The notes: generated from the letters alone by a model not told the origin. A stretch of DNA of 64,000 nt from Cololabis saira (GCF_033807715.1 NC_084600.1:46739824-46803823), one strand, 5' to 3'. Counted from the first letter of the stretch, positions 22,545-32,913 are shown. Made by a program: numbers and translations.

Positions 22545-24050
22545 CCCTTCCCATCACCCTCTCAACACCTTCCTCAACACCCGTCTTATCGCCCGTCTCG
22601 TAACTCATCGTAACCTTGAAGGAGTCGAGAGGGCCAGATTGTTTCCTCGTTGCAGGGTGTCATGGAGGGTCACATGCCCAGTAAATCCTGCCATACCAAC
22701 ATGAGAGGAACATAAACATGGTTTTGACAGTAACTCAGATATCTGAGGCCTCATCCAGCCGGAGCTGCACACGTATCTCACGTATCTCAGACAGTCCGGT
22801 TAAAGTTGTGCAGGGAGACTGGCCAGAGCAATCCTGGCTGTATTTTCAGGCTTTAGCGTGGTGTGTGAAAGTATGTGCACCAGACTCGGGTCAGAGGCCG
22901 TTAGCTGTAATTATTGGTGTTTATTTTCCTCAGCTGCAGCTCCAGATGGAGACCGTTCCTCCGCCGGGTGTCAGGTGAGGCTCCGATAGCCTTCTGAACC
23001 CTGAACCCTGGCGATGGCGGCTAGTCTCTGATAGCCTCGTGAACCCTCGGTTGGTCAAACGCTCGGCTCTGGCTCGCCCCGAACATCATTCTGGCTCGCC
23101 CCGAACATCGCTGTGCCGTTGCGTCTGTTTGTGTATCTGCTCCCGATTAGCAGCAGCGACGTGACTGATGATGTTGATGCAGCATTAGCATCATCTCTGG
23201 GTTGTTATGGTGATTTAGGGGTTGGGGAGCAGGAGGGTCGCGTTCCTCCACCAGATAGAGGTTCACCGCCGTCTCTCTGTGCATTTCATCGTCTTCACTT
23301 CTCTTTATTCCCTCTGGACTTTTGTTTGTGTGGACACCTCATGATCCCGGCAGTTGTAGCATGTTACCCTGGATAAATGTGCTTTATGATGTCATGTTTA
23401 TGGGGGTCTGGGACAAACTTGGATGTCCATTTTATCCGTCCGTCCGTCCGTCCGTCCGTCCGTCCAAGCCTTCAACTAGACTAGACTCTTTTTTGTAATT
23501 CAAGTTTTTATTTCTTAGTCTTCGGTGTTTGACAGTACAAAACTTTACATTGTGAGACATTTCTTATTATATACGTTACACGTAATATCAGTGTCACAGC
23601 AAAACCAAAATAACCTAAAGATACAGTGTGAACGTTACTGTTCGAAAAGAGAGAATATTGATGGTTCCGTAGCTGGAGAGCAGATCCGTACATGGATTAT
23701 AGAGCTGGATACGATACCATCGGAGGGAGGTTCAGACTGTAGGCTCATCAATGTGATGTGATGTAAACCCAGAACAATCCCAGATCATCCCCCCCGATCA
23801 TCCCGTTGCTGCTTCCACCTGCCTGCGGTCCCCCCCCCCTCTGGTCCCCGCACAGTACATCCAAGTGATCGCCGTCTGGCGCTCGAAACCCGGAGACTGT
23901 TGGGGGGGCTGATAAGAGGGAGGAGCCAAGGAAGGTGTTGAAGTTGAGGGAAGTGTGTGTGTTTTTCAGTAAGTGTCTGTGACGCGATAAGTCCGTGAAC
24001 CTTCACCCAGAGCTGCTCTCAGCCAAATGTCCTTGATGTTATCAGACGGC
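22545..24050. other. Non-coding stretch upstream of the coding start
   Basis: No gene was recognised. It contains a (GTCC)n run at 23437-23466 and a direct duplication of about 20 bp with GGCTCGCCCCGAACATC at 23071 and 23093. Non-coding 5' exons of dchs1 or its promoter may lie here or farther away, but I see no decisive signal. Confidence 0.45.
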
Positions 24051-24059
24051 TCGTACAGT

Positions 24060-24225
24060 TCTGAGACAGGGATCCACAGGTGTTCGTGGGAGAGGGGGAG
24101 GGCTAGTGGGGGCAGAGTCATCTTGTCTACATTCCACCAGGAAGATTGTGACCAGGAGCGAGAAAAAAATGTCCCATCGGGGCAAGAGGGCTCCCTTACC
24201 CCCTGTCTTCTGGTTCAATCATCCG
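24060..24225 (-). repeat. Dispersed repeat family, internally deleted copy
   Basis: It matches bases 1-115 and 610-665 with the intervening 500 bp absent; the junction is at GAGCGA (near 24158). It therefore lacks nearly all of the small membrane-protein frame. Confidence 0.7.
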
Positions 24226-24285
24226 TCCGTCCGTCCGTCCGTCCGTCCATCCATCCATCCATCCATCCAGCCATCCAGCCATCAT
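24216..24285. repeat. (GTCC)n(ATCC)n microsatellite
   Basis: Tandem GTCC tetramers change to ATCC, then to CAGC-interrupted units. Confidence 0.95.
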
Positions 24286-24339
24286 CCATTTTTAGATTTA
24301 AACTCGTCTCTCTTTTTTTTTTACTATGTGTACATGTGT

Positions 24340-24405
24340 ACATATTGTTGCAAAATTAATTGCCCCATTGGGGACAAATAAAGTTATTGATTGATTGATT
24401 GATTG
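24340..24405 (+). repeat. LINE 3' tail
   Basis: ATTGCCCCATTGGGGACAAA followed by TAAAG and (TTGA)n is the typical 3' end of teleost L2/CR1-like LINEs. It ends about 100 bp before the dchs1 start codon. Confidence 0.6.
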
Positions 24406-24449
24406 CTTTATTCAAACATGAACTACGTCTGAACTTCAACCTAGACTGA

Positions 24450-24500
24450 TCTCTCTCTCCGTCTTCTCTTCCGTCCGTCCAGGCGTAGCCGGGTCCGGCC
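24450..24500 (+). promoter_or_regulatory. dchs1: Candidate 3' splice site and start context of dchs1
   Basis: A pyrimidine-rich tract (CTCTCTCTCCGTCTTCTCTT) runs into CCGTCCAG, with AG at 24481-24482. This is followed by 18 bases to the ATG at 24501. A non-coding 5' exon farther upstream would be spliced here. An in-frame TAG at 24486-24488 closes the frame just upstream, so 24501 is the first possible in-frame start. The start context is GGCCATGT. Confidence 0.5.
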
Positions 24501-24995
24501 ATGTGGATAACGAGTGCAGGTCCGAGGTCCCGGGTCCCGGTCCTGGTCCTGGTCCTGGTCCTGGTCCGGGTCCAGGCCGCCCTGGCCGCCCTGGAGCTGC
24601 AGCTGGACGAGAACCAGCCGGCCGGCACCATCGTTGGGGATATCAGCGCGGGCCTGCCGGCCGGCGAGACGGCGTCGCTCTACTTCATCTCCGACCTGGG
24701 CGGCTCCGGCGTGGGCTCCGGGGTCGGCTCCGACCTGCACATCGACGAGACCACCGGCATCATCACCACGGCGCGGCGGCTGGACCGCGAGGAGCGCGAC
24801 CACTACAGCTTCATCGCCGTGACGGTGACCGGCACCACCATCGAGGTGTCGGTCACCGTCAACGACGTCAACGACCACGCGCCCCAGTTCCCCCGGAAGA
24901 GGACGCTGCTCAAGATCCCGGAGCACACGGCCGTGGGGACGCGGTTCCCCCTGGACCCGGCCTCGGACCCGGACCGGGACCAGCTCACCACGCAG
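24501..24995 (+). CDS. dchs1: dchs1 coding exon 1: signal peptide and EC1
   Basis: Residues 1-165. The signal peptide has its hydrophobic core at residues 12-22 (VPVLVLVLVLV), encoded by a tandem GTCCTG hexamer, with likely cleavage after the Ala-rich stretch near residue 29. EC1 begins ELQLDENQPAGTIVGDISAG. Calcium-site motifs are LDREERD (94-100) and DVNDHAPQF (122-130). A local SGVG duplication (69-76) lengthens one loop compared with the human protein as I recall it. The exon is unusually GC-rich compared with its flanks. The donor CAG|GTGACG follows Gln165. The upstream in-frame TAG fixes the start. Confidence 0.92.
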
Positions 24996-25044
24996 GTGAC
25001 GCAGCCGTTTTAACTCTCTGGCTAGCGTTGTGTTAATGGAGAGA

Positions 25045-25135
25045 CACGAGGGCTGGGGATTGTTGAGAACCTCACCATTCGATTTAGATTCTTTAGGGTT
25101 CGATTCGATTTCGATTCAATATCGATTCAGTAAGA
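25045..25135. mobile_element. Fragment of a TAGGGCTGGGG-ended hAT-like repeat
   Basis: GGGCTGGGGATTG followed by TTCGATTCGATTTCGATTC resembles the ends of the copies at 28572-29329 and 45892-46030. Only one end is present. Confidence 0.5.
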
Positions 25136-25199
25136 CGTAGAAATGCACAAATACCTGTTGGCAATTTTTCATTATTTTTATTTTCACCGTACCGTAACG

Positions 25200-26050
25200 T
25201 ATGGATTGTAATATTACAACTTTATTCTCGCAACAATACGACTTTATTCTCATAATTTAACAACTTTATTCTCATAATATTACGACTTTATTCTCGTAAT
25301 ATTACAACTTTATTCTCGTAATATTACGACTTTATTCTCGTAATATTACGACTTTATTCTCATAAATTAACACTTTATTCTCATAATATTCTGACTTTAT
25401 TCTCGTAATATTACGACTTTATTTTCGTAATATTACGACTTTATTCTCGTAATATTACAACTTTATTATCATAATATTACGACTTTATTCTCATAATTTA
25501 ACAACTTTATTCTCATAATGTTACGACTTTATTCTCTTAATATTACAACTTTATTCTCTTAATATTTCAACTTTATTCTCTTAATATTTCAACTTAATTC
25601 TTGCAACATTAGGCTATGACTTTATTCTCGTAATTTTACGACTTTATTCTGGTAATTTTACGACTTTATTCTCGTAATATTACAACTTTATTCTCTTAAT
25701 ATTTCAACTTTATTCTCTTAATATTTCAACTTAATTCTTGCAACATTAGGCTATGACTTTATTCTCGTAATTTTACGACTTTATTCTGGTAATTTTACGA
25801 CTTTATTCTCATAAATTACGACTTTATTCTCATAATTTTACGACTTTAATCTCATAATATTACAACTTTATTCTCTTAATATTTCGACTTTATTCTCGCA
25901 ACATTAGGCTATTATTTTATTCTCGTAATATTACGACTTTATTCTGATAAATTACGACTTTATTCTCATAATATTACGACTTTATTCTCATAATATAACA
26001 ACTTTATTCTCGCAACATTACGACTTTATTCTCGTAATTTCCAATTTTTT
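25200..26050. repeat. Minisatellite of CTTTATTCTCGTAATATTAC units in intron 1
   Basis: About 40 tandem imperfect units of 21-22 bp, each with ACTTTATTCTC and TAATATTAC. A larger block with GCAACATTAGGCTATGACTT is duplicated at 25600-25620 and 25739-25757. No coding content. Confidence 0.9.
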
Positions 26051-26201
26051 TTTGTCTTAGTTTGGCCCTAATACTCCGTCGTAGATAACCCTGTTAGCTC
26101 ACGCATGGAAACACATTATTAAATGTCTCAGTAACCGGAATATTAGCAATAACATGAATGTTGGCTGCATGTAAACGTCGTCCTTACCTCCGTTTCCGCA
26201 G

Positions 26202-26498
26202 GGCTACACCATCAGAGAGGGGAACGTGGGCCAGGCGTTCCGTCTGGAGAGTAAACGCGGCTCCACGGACGCGGCGCTGCAGCTGGACCTGGTGGTGAAC
26301 GGCCCGCTGGACCGCGAGCAGCGGCCGGCCTACACGCTGCTGCTAGAGGCCTTCGACGGGGGCTCGCCCCGCAGGCTGGGCTCCACCACGCTGGAGGTGG
26401 CGGTGACCGACGTCAACGACCACGCCCCCGCCTTCAACCAGAGCCGCTACCACGCCGTCATCTCGGAGAGCCTCCCGCAGGGAAGCAGCATCTTACAG
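26202..26498 (+). CDS. dchs1: dchs1 coding exon 2: EC2 and start of EC3
   Basis: Residues 166-264. The acceptor is TTTCCGCAG. The exon begins GYTIREGNVG and carries NGPLDREQRPAY, FDGGSPRR and TDVNDHAPAFNQSRYHAV, then the first strand of EC3, ending SILQ. The TDVNDHAPAF linker and NQSRYHAV match the DCHS1 EC2/EC3 boundary. The donor is CAG|GTTAGT. The last 25 or so bases of the exon plus the donor are repeated seven more times downstream. Confidence 0.93.
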
Positions 26499-26515
26499 GT
26501 TAGTAACTTTATATA

Positions 26516-26882
26516 TATATGAACCTCCCGCAGGGCAGCAGCATCCTGCAGGTAATAAAATATATATATATAAATATGAGCCTCCCGCAGGGCAGCAGCA
26601 TCCTGCAGGTTAGTAACTTTATATATATATGAAGCTGCTGCAGGTAAAATATTATATATATATACCTGTATCTGCCGCAGGGCAGCAGCATTCTGCAGGT
26701 AAGAGATTATATTTATATATAAATGAAGCTGCCGCAGGGCAGCTGTATCCTGCAGGTGAAATTATATATATATATATATATGAAGCTGTATCTGCCGCAG
26801 GGCAGCAGCATCTTACAGGTAAGAAAATATATTTATATATATGAAGCTGCTGCAGGGCAGCAGCATCCTGCAGGTAAAATCA

Positions 26883-26885
<3 letters not shown>
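26516..26885 (+). repeat. Tandem copies of exon 2 3' end plus splice donor
   Basis: Seven direct copies of CCGCAGGGCAGCAGCATCCT plus GCAGGT follow the true donor (26499). Their GT dinucleotides begin at 26552, 26609, 26644 (shortened copy), 26699, 26756, 26819 and 26874. They are spaced by TA-rich sequence. Decoys at 26699 and 26819 read CAG|GTAAGA, a better match to the U1 consensus than the true donor GTTAGT. Each copy keeps a CCGCAG acceptor-like element 18 bases before the GT. Confidence 0.92.
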
Positions 26886-27090
<205 letters not shown>

Positions 27091-27129
27091 GTATATATAT
27101 ATGTATATATATTTATATATATATACATA

Positions 27130-27989
27130 TATATAAATATATATATGATTGATAAAACTCCATTAACAGGTGATAATAATCTACTTTTGACAATAACTAT
27201 TTAGTCTACAACTCTACATAAATGATTCCCCTGACGTGAGTCATGTGACTAATGTCAACTTTAGAGCGGAAAAAACAGCTAGCTGTTTAATAAAAAGAAA
27301 TTTGGTTGTGAAATTGAAAAAAAAAATCTGCTCTGATTTTCTGAATTAACAAGATAATTATCTCAGAATTCCGAGAAAAATGTTAATTAAAAAAAGGTCA
27401 GTTTTTCTGAATTAACGAGTTGATTATCTCGTGAGTCATTTGACAAATTTTCACTTTAGAGCAGAAAAACAAGCTAGCTGTTTAAGAAAAGAGAATTTGT
27501 TGCCAAATTGACTTGTCTATTTCATATTTAACTAGTTAGTCCTGAAGGATAAATTAGTGACAATAACGAAGTAATTGATGGTTTTATCATAGAGTAGTAG
27601 TTTTATAGTTAATAAAAGTTATCTAGTTTTATCACACGCAGTATTTTAGTTTTTAGCTTAGTGTCCTTATCTTTTAGTGTTTAGAGTTTTTAGCGTTCTA
27701 ATTGTTTTTATTGCTTACTTTGAGCCTTTGGCAATTAAATTTCGTTCCACTTGTACTTGGACTTTTGGAATGACAATAAAGTGAAGGTTGATACCTTGAA
27801 CCTTGAATAGAGAATGTTTGATTCCGTGTGGTTTTTCATTATTTTGGCGGGTTTTACGTTGCGTTTGGGCTGGAACTTGTCAGATCTGGCAACCTGGACC
27901 TCAGAGCCGGATTTCTTAGTGACTCGTCTTTTTGGTCTTAAATTCAGTTCGAAAATGGTATTAAAAAGTCTTAAATGTACCTTTCTCAG
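27130..27989. other. Remainder of intron 2
   Basis: Mostly A/T-rich, with a direct duplication of about 80 bp (AGCTAGCTGTTTAAKAAAAG region) at 27236-27320 and 27424-27510. A LINE-tail-like GACAATAAAGTGAAGGTTGA with a CCTTGAA repeat is at 27770-27808. No exon is seen. Confidence 0.6.
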
Positions 27990-28187
27990 GTGTTTGCAAC
28001 AGACAAGGACGAGGGCGACAACGGTCTGGTTCTGTACGAGATCAACCGGCGTCAGAGCGACCCGGACCGATACTTCGTCATCGACCTCAAGTCCGGCGTC
28101 ATCACCCTGAACAAAGGACTGGACTACGAGAAGAAGAGAGTCCACGAGCTGGTGGTGCAGGCGCGGGACAACGCCAGCCAGCCCGAG
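27990..28187 (+). CDS. dchs1: dchs1 coding exon 3: middle of EC3
   Basis: Residues 265-330, beginning VFATDKDEGDNG and containing LYEINRRQSD, LDYEKKRVHELVVQARD and ending NASQPE. The YEINRRQS and RVHELVVQARD segments are hallmark DCHS1 EC3 sequences. The acceptor is CCTTTCTCAG and the donor is GAG|GTAAAA. Length is 198 nt, phase 0 at both ends. The final 39-42 bases are copied five more times in the intron. Confidence 0.92.
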
Positions 28188-29690
28188 GTAAAACTGCATA
28201 ACGTCCCTTTAATCCCCCATCCAGACCTGTTTATACTGCAGACATGTAGCCGTTAGCATCATCCCCAGCAGCTGGTGGTGCAGGCCCGGGACAACGCCAG
28301 CCAGCCCGAGGTAAAAACATAACGTAACGTCCCTTTAATCCCCCGTCCAGACCAGATTATACACATGTAGCCGTTAGCATCGTTACCCACCAGCTGGTGG
28401 TGCAGGCCCGGGACAACGCCAGCCAGCCCGAGGTAAAACCTAACGTCCAGACTAGTTTATACACATGTAGCCGTTAGCATCGTTACCCACGAGCTGGTGG
28501 TGCAGGCCCGGGACAACGCCAGCCAGCCGGATGTAAAACTGCATAACGTCCCTTTAATCCCCCGTCCAGACTAGGCCTGTGTTGACAAAATCGATTTCCC
28601 AATTCTAAATCGATTCTCATATTAATTCCTAAAAATCGATTCATATGTCTAAAGATCAATTATTTATTTATTTATTTATTTTTTTCTTTTATTTATTTAT
28701 TTATGTATTTTTTTTTTCATCATTACAACTTTTGGTTATTTTTTTGTTTATCCCCAAAAAAGGAATGTTTTGTTGGACACGAGAATAACTGGTGCCATGT
28801 TTTTGCCTTTAGATATGTTTAAATGTATGAAAACATTAAAGTTTTCAGTTATAATTGCATAAATTGTCTATATTTCATTACTTTATTTACTGTCTTGGGG
28901 TAACATTTGCAAAAAATGCTAAAAACCAAATTCTCAAAAATTAAAAACCAAAATAGGAAAATGGAACAAATAAAAATGGAATGTGGGAAAAAATAAAAGT
29001 GATTTCCTCCGTCTCTGTTTCCTCCTGGATCTGTTTGGTAATTCTGACCCACGATGTTTCTGTTTCAGTTCTATCAGCATTCTGGGAGCTGATTGGTCCT
29101 TACAGCATCATTAGCTGCAATACTTGCTGTTTAATCTCAATATAATACTAGTATGAATATGTTGCAGAACTACAGTCATATCATTCATGCAACAGCTCAA
29201 AAAACAGTTTTATTAACACTAACCCAAATCAATATCGGATCGAATCGGATCAAAGCGTGATAATCGATTCTGAATCTTAAGAATCGGAATCGAATCGATT
29301 CTTGACATTTGAATGGATCCCCAGCCCTGGTCCAGACTAGTTTATACACATGTAGCCGTTAGCATCATCCCCACCAGCTGGTGGTGCAGGCCCGGGACAA
29401 CGCCAGCCAGCCGGAGGTTAAACCGTAACGTTAATCCCCGTCCAGACCTGTTTATACAAATGTAGCCGTTAGCATCGTTACCCACCAGCTGGTGGTGCAG
29501 GCCCGGGACAACGCCAGCCAGGCGTAGGTAAAACCTTATCATGGGAAAACAAGTGCATCGTGGGAAAAAACCTACGGGACCGTAACTTAACCTGGGAAAA
29601 CGTACGGGACCGTAACGTCCCTTTTAACGCTCGTCCAGATCTGTTTATACGCAGACCTGTAGCCGCTGGCATCATCCCCACCTGAAATGT
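28188..29690 (+). repeat. Tandem copies of exon 3 3' end plus splice donor
   Basis: Five further copies of the exon end (CTGGTGGTGCAGGCCCGGGA and the next 19 bases) are at 28272-28310, 28394-28432, 28494-28532, 29378-29416 and 29489-29527. The first four and the last are followed by GTAAAA or GTTAAA and by shared intron sequence (CCCGTCCAGAC, ATGTAGCCGTTAGCATC). Most are preceded by CCAG, so they look like in-frame 39-nt cassette exons (LVVQARDNASQPE). Copy 3 reads GGAT|GT and copy 5 GCGTAG|GT, so their last residues differ. A hAT-like element (28572-29329) has split the array. Confidence 0.92.
28572..29329. mobile_element. hAT-like nonautonomous element, 758 bp
   Basis: An 8-bp target duplication GTCCAGAC is at 28564-28571 and 29330-29337. 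The ends are TAGGCCTGTG on the left and CCCAGCCCTG on the right (complement CAGGGCTGGG). Many ATCGATT/GAATCG words lie near both ends. It is inserted in the exon-3-derived array, so the array is older than the insertion. Relatives are at 25045 and 45892. Confidence 0.75.
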
Positions 29691-30725
29691 TCAGATTTAC
29701 TTTATTTTCATTTAGAAACAACTGCAGAACGTTTCTGTTGCGTTACCGCAACGATTTGACGTACCTGTCTTCTTGAGCCAGCCACCCTTTTTTGAAGGTT
29801 TTCAATTATATAAGTAATGAATTTATATCAAATAGTTACGTAAAAATCCTTAAATGATTTTGAAACAATAGTTTCCAACCTCTTATATTCTGTTGCTGCT
29901 TCCACCTGCCTGCTGTGTGCAGGTCCTTATGATCCAGGTCCTGGTCCAGGTTTCTTCCTCCTAAAGGGGAGTTTTTCTTGCCACTGTTTGGCTTAAGGTT
30001 TTTCTCCCATTAGGGGAATTTTTACCTGCTTTATGTTCATGTTCTGGTTCTGGAAAGATCCTGGAGATAACTGTTGTATTAGATGCTTTACAAATATACA
30101 AAAACTATCAATAAACATCGATGCTGGTCATGTGACGATAACGATAATTAAATATATAATGCAATATCGTAGGGGAATAAAAACGAGACTAAAATATAGA
30201 TTACAAAATAAAAAAAGGATCCTGATCATGAGAGTTCAACGTAGATCTGGGAATCATCTGCATAAGCTTTGACTAGAGACCTGAAGATGGTGGAGACTGG
30301 TTTCAAAATAAAACAGGAACTAAATCACAAAACTTCCCTTCATCCTCTTCACTCAGTTTTAGGGTTTTACAACGTTAAATCAGCGACAGATGAGACTAAT
30401 ATCGTAACATCTCAACATTTTGACTTTTTTCTTAAAATTGTACTTCAACATTAATCTCGACATTTCAACTTTATTCACGAAATTTTGACTTTTTTCTCAA
30501 CATTTACTTTTTTCTGGAAATTGTACTTAGACATTAATCTCGACATTTCACCTTTTTTCTCAACATTTTGACTTTTTTCTCGAAATCGTACGTCAACATT
30601 AATCTCGACATTTCGACTTTTGTCTCGACATTTCAACTTTTTTTTTCGACATTTCGACTTTTTCCCCAAAGTGCATAATAAAATAAAATCTTCCTCCCCT
30701 AAAACATGATCCGTCCCTCCGTCTC
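29690..30725. other. Intron 3, repeat mosaic
   Basis: At 29885-30100 lies a dispersed repeat copy, reverse of 6803-7255 (TTTCTTCCTCCTAAAGGGGA). At 30425-30670 is a minisatellite of TTTTTCTCGACATTTCGACT type, of which reverse versions recur at 36236-36310 and 37038-37200. No exon is seen. Confidence 0.65.
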
Positions 30726-30727
30726 CC

Positions 30728-30865
30728 TCCAGGTGACCAACAGTTTCAGGGTTTTAAAACGTTAAATCAGCGTTAGACGAGTCTAACATCGTCCCTTCCT
30801 CCCTCAGTTTAGGGTTTTAGAACGTTAAATCAGCGACGGGTCTAACATCGTCCCTTCATCTCCAG
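30728..30865 (+). repeat. Duplicated exon 4 acceptor and adjoining unit
   Basis: CTCCAGGTGACCAACA at 30729 reproduces the true acceptor and first exon bases at 30861-30876, 132 bases upstream. Between them a unit with AGGGTTTTARAACGTTAAAT, GTCTAACATCGTCCCTTC occurs twice. A related unit is at 30355-30412 and, inverted, at 36310-36366. Confidence 0.85.
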
Positions 30866-31318
30866 GTGACCAACACGTTCGTGACGATCCACGTGCGCGA
30901 CTTCAACGACAACCAGCCGACGATGACGATCATCTTCCTGAGCGAGGACGGGTCCCCGCGGATCTCGGAGGGCGCGGAGGCGGGCGAGTACGTGGCCCGG
31001 ATCTCGGTGACGGACCCGGACTACGGCGAGTACGCTAACGTGAACGTGTCCCTGGAGGGCGGCGACGGGCGCTTCGCCCTCACCACCAAGGACAGCATCA
31101 TCTACCTGATCTACGTGGACGCGGCGCTGGACCGCGAGGAGCGCGACTCCTACGACCTGCGCGTCACGGCCACCGACGCCGGCTCGCCGCCGCTGCGCGC
31201 CGAGTCGGCCTTCACCCTCACGGTGACCGACGTCAACGACAACCCGCCGCTGTTCGACCAGCAGGCGTACCGGCAGACCATCCCCGAGGTGGTTTACCCG
31301 GGATCCTTCGTGCTGCAG
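30866..31318 (+). CDS. dchs1: dchs1 coding exon 4: end of EC3, EC4, start of EC5
   Basis: Residues 331-481. It begins VTNTFVTIHVRDFNDNQP (EC3/EC4 linker). EC4 follows with FLSEDGSPRISEGAEAGEYV, ISVTDPDYGEYANVNVSLEG, AALDREERDSYDLRV, ATDAGSPPLRAES and VTDVNDNPPLF, then the first strand of EC5 ending PGSFVLQ. The motifs LDRE, ATDAGSPP and DVNDNPP are the usual calcium-binding positions. The acceptor is ATCTCCAG. The donor CAG|GTACTT is the first of 17 tandem copies. Confidence 0.94.
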
Positions 31319-32209
31319 GTACTTTTATATCTTTATTAATCTCTGGTTTACCCGGGATCCTTCGTGCTGCAGGTACTTTTATATCTTTATTAATCTCTGG
31401 TTTACCCGGGGTCCTTCGTGCTGCAGGTACAACACTTTTATATCTTTATTAATCTCTGGTTTACCCGGGGTCCTTCGTGCTGCAGGTACTTTTATATCTT
31501 TATTAATCTCTGGTTTACCCGGGTCCTTCGTGCTGCAGGTACAACACTTTTATATCTTTATTAATCTCTGGTTTACCCGGGGTCCTTCGTGCTGCAGGTA
31601 CTTTTATATTTTTATTAATCTCTGGTTTACCCGGGATCCTTCGTGCTGCAGGTACTTTTATATTTTTATTAATCTCTGGTTTACCCGGGATCCTTCGTGC
31701 TGCAGGTACTTTTATATCTTTATTAATCTCTGGTTTACCCGGGGTCCTTCGTGCTGCAGGTACTTTTATATCTTTATTAATCTCTGGTTTACCCGGGGTC
31801 CTTCGTGCTGCAGGTACTTTTATATTTTTATTAATCTCTGGTTTACCCGGGGTCCTTCGTGCTGCAGGTACTTTTATATCTTTATTAATCTCTGGTTTAC
31901 CCGGGGTCCTTCGTGCTGCAGGTACAGACACTTTTATATCTTTATTAATCTCTGGTTTACCCGGGGTCCTTCGTGCTGCAGGTACTTTTATATCTTTATT
32001 AATCTCTGGTTTACCCGGGGTCCTTCGTGCTGCAGGTACTTTTATATCTTTATTAATCTCTGGTTTACCCGGGGTCCTTCGTGCTGCAGGTACTTTTATA
32101 TCTTTATAAATCTCTGGTTTATCCGGGGTCCTTCGTGCTGCAGGTACAGACACTTTTATATCTTTATTAATCTCTGGTTTACCCGGGGTCCTTCGTGCTG
32201 CAGGTACTT
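31319..32209 (+). repeat. 54-bp array of exon 4 3' end plus splice donor
   Basis: Sixteen copies of a unit containing CTGGTTTACCCGGGGTCCTT plus CGTGCTGCAG|GTAC follow the true donor (GT at 31319). Copy GTs begin at 31373, 31427, 31486, 31539, 31598, 31652, 31706, 31760, 31814, 31868, 31922, 31982, 32036, 32090, 32144 and 32204. Spacing is mostly 54, with 59/60/53-bp variants from small insertions (ACAAC, ACAGAC) or one lost base. The exon-derived part of about 30 bp and the donor are almost invariant. Use of any later donor would bring an in-frame TAA into the mRNA (GTACTTTTATATCTTTATTA plus A). Confidence 0.96.
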
Positions 32210-32290
32210 TTGATTTGTATATGTTACCACTCGGGTCCATCATTCGGCATAATATTCAATATCATTCATTATGCTGATGACACACAATTA
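32210..32290 (+). pseudogene. LINE reverse-transcriptase fragment (YADD motif)
   Basis: One frame reads LYMLPLGSIIR, then a frameshift leads into HYADDTQLY. This is the palm-domain active-site region of L2/CR1-like LINE reverse transcriptases. It directly follows the exon-4-derived array and is cut off by a MITE end at 32294. Confidence 0.6.
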
Positions 32291-32293
32291 TAC

Positions 32294-32345
32294 ACTGCAA
32301 AAACTCAAAATCTTAACGAGGATATTTGTCTTATTTCTAGCTAAA
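32294..32345. mobile_element. Left end of a CACTGCAAAAACTC MITE
   Basis: It begins CACTGCAAAAACTCAAAATC as in the complete copy at 32914-33269, and is interrupted by the reverse-transcriptase fragment that follows. Confidence 0.65.
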
Positions 32346-32354
32346 ATGTCTCAT

Positions 32355-32905
32355 TTTTAGCCTTGGAATTCAGTACATTTCTGGATTTATTCAGGATTGC
32401 GAGATTTTGAAATTTTCCCTTTAATGTAATCAATGTGTTGTTTCCATGTTAACTTTTGGTCGATGACAAACCCCAAGGAATTTATTCTCAAAAACCCTTT
32501 CAATATCAACATTACAGATTTTTAATTTAATATTACCATCACTTTCATTTTGATTCCCAAAAAATATAAATTTTGTTTTCTTAATATTTAGAGATAATTT
32601 ATTAACATCAAACCAAGTCTTGAGATTTTCCAGCTCCATTTCTACACAACACAAAAGTTCCCTTAAATTTGTACCAGAGAAAAACAAATTGGAATCATTG
32701 GCAAATATTACATATCTAAAAAAATCTGTTACATTGCAGATGTCATTAATATAAAGAATAAACAGTATTGGACCAATCACTGATCCTTGAGATAAAACCA
32801 CAAGTAATCTTTCTAAATGCTGACATAGTATCATTAATTTGTACACACTGTTGTCTATTACCTAAATAACTTTCCAGCCAAGAGTGAGCAACCCCTCGTA
32901 TTCCC
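32355..32905 (-). pseudogene. LINE reverse-transcriptase fragment, decayed
   Basis: On the minus strand, frames read HSWLESYLGNRQQCVQIN, then (after a frameshift near 32800) QGSVIGPILFILYINDI, FANDSNLFFSG, DVNKLSLNIKKTKFIFFGN, and later ISQ/LAILNKSRNV. These are ordered reverse-transcriptase palm and thumb motifs of a non-LTR retrotransposon. The catalytic (F/Y)ADD is FAND, and several frameshifts are present, so it is inactive. The 5' end is truncated. Confidence 0.75.
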
Positions 32906-32913
32906 TACATCTT

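Noticed and set aside
31515..32243. Open frames of 227-242 codons on both strands over the exon 4 array
   Set aside because: Both are produced by the 54-bp period (18 codons). The + strand frame is not the dchs1 frame, which meets TAA in the first unit.
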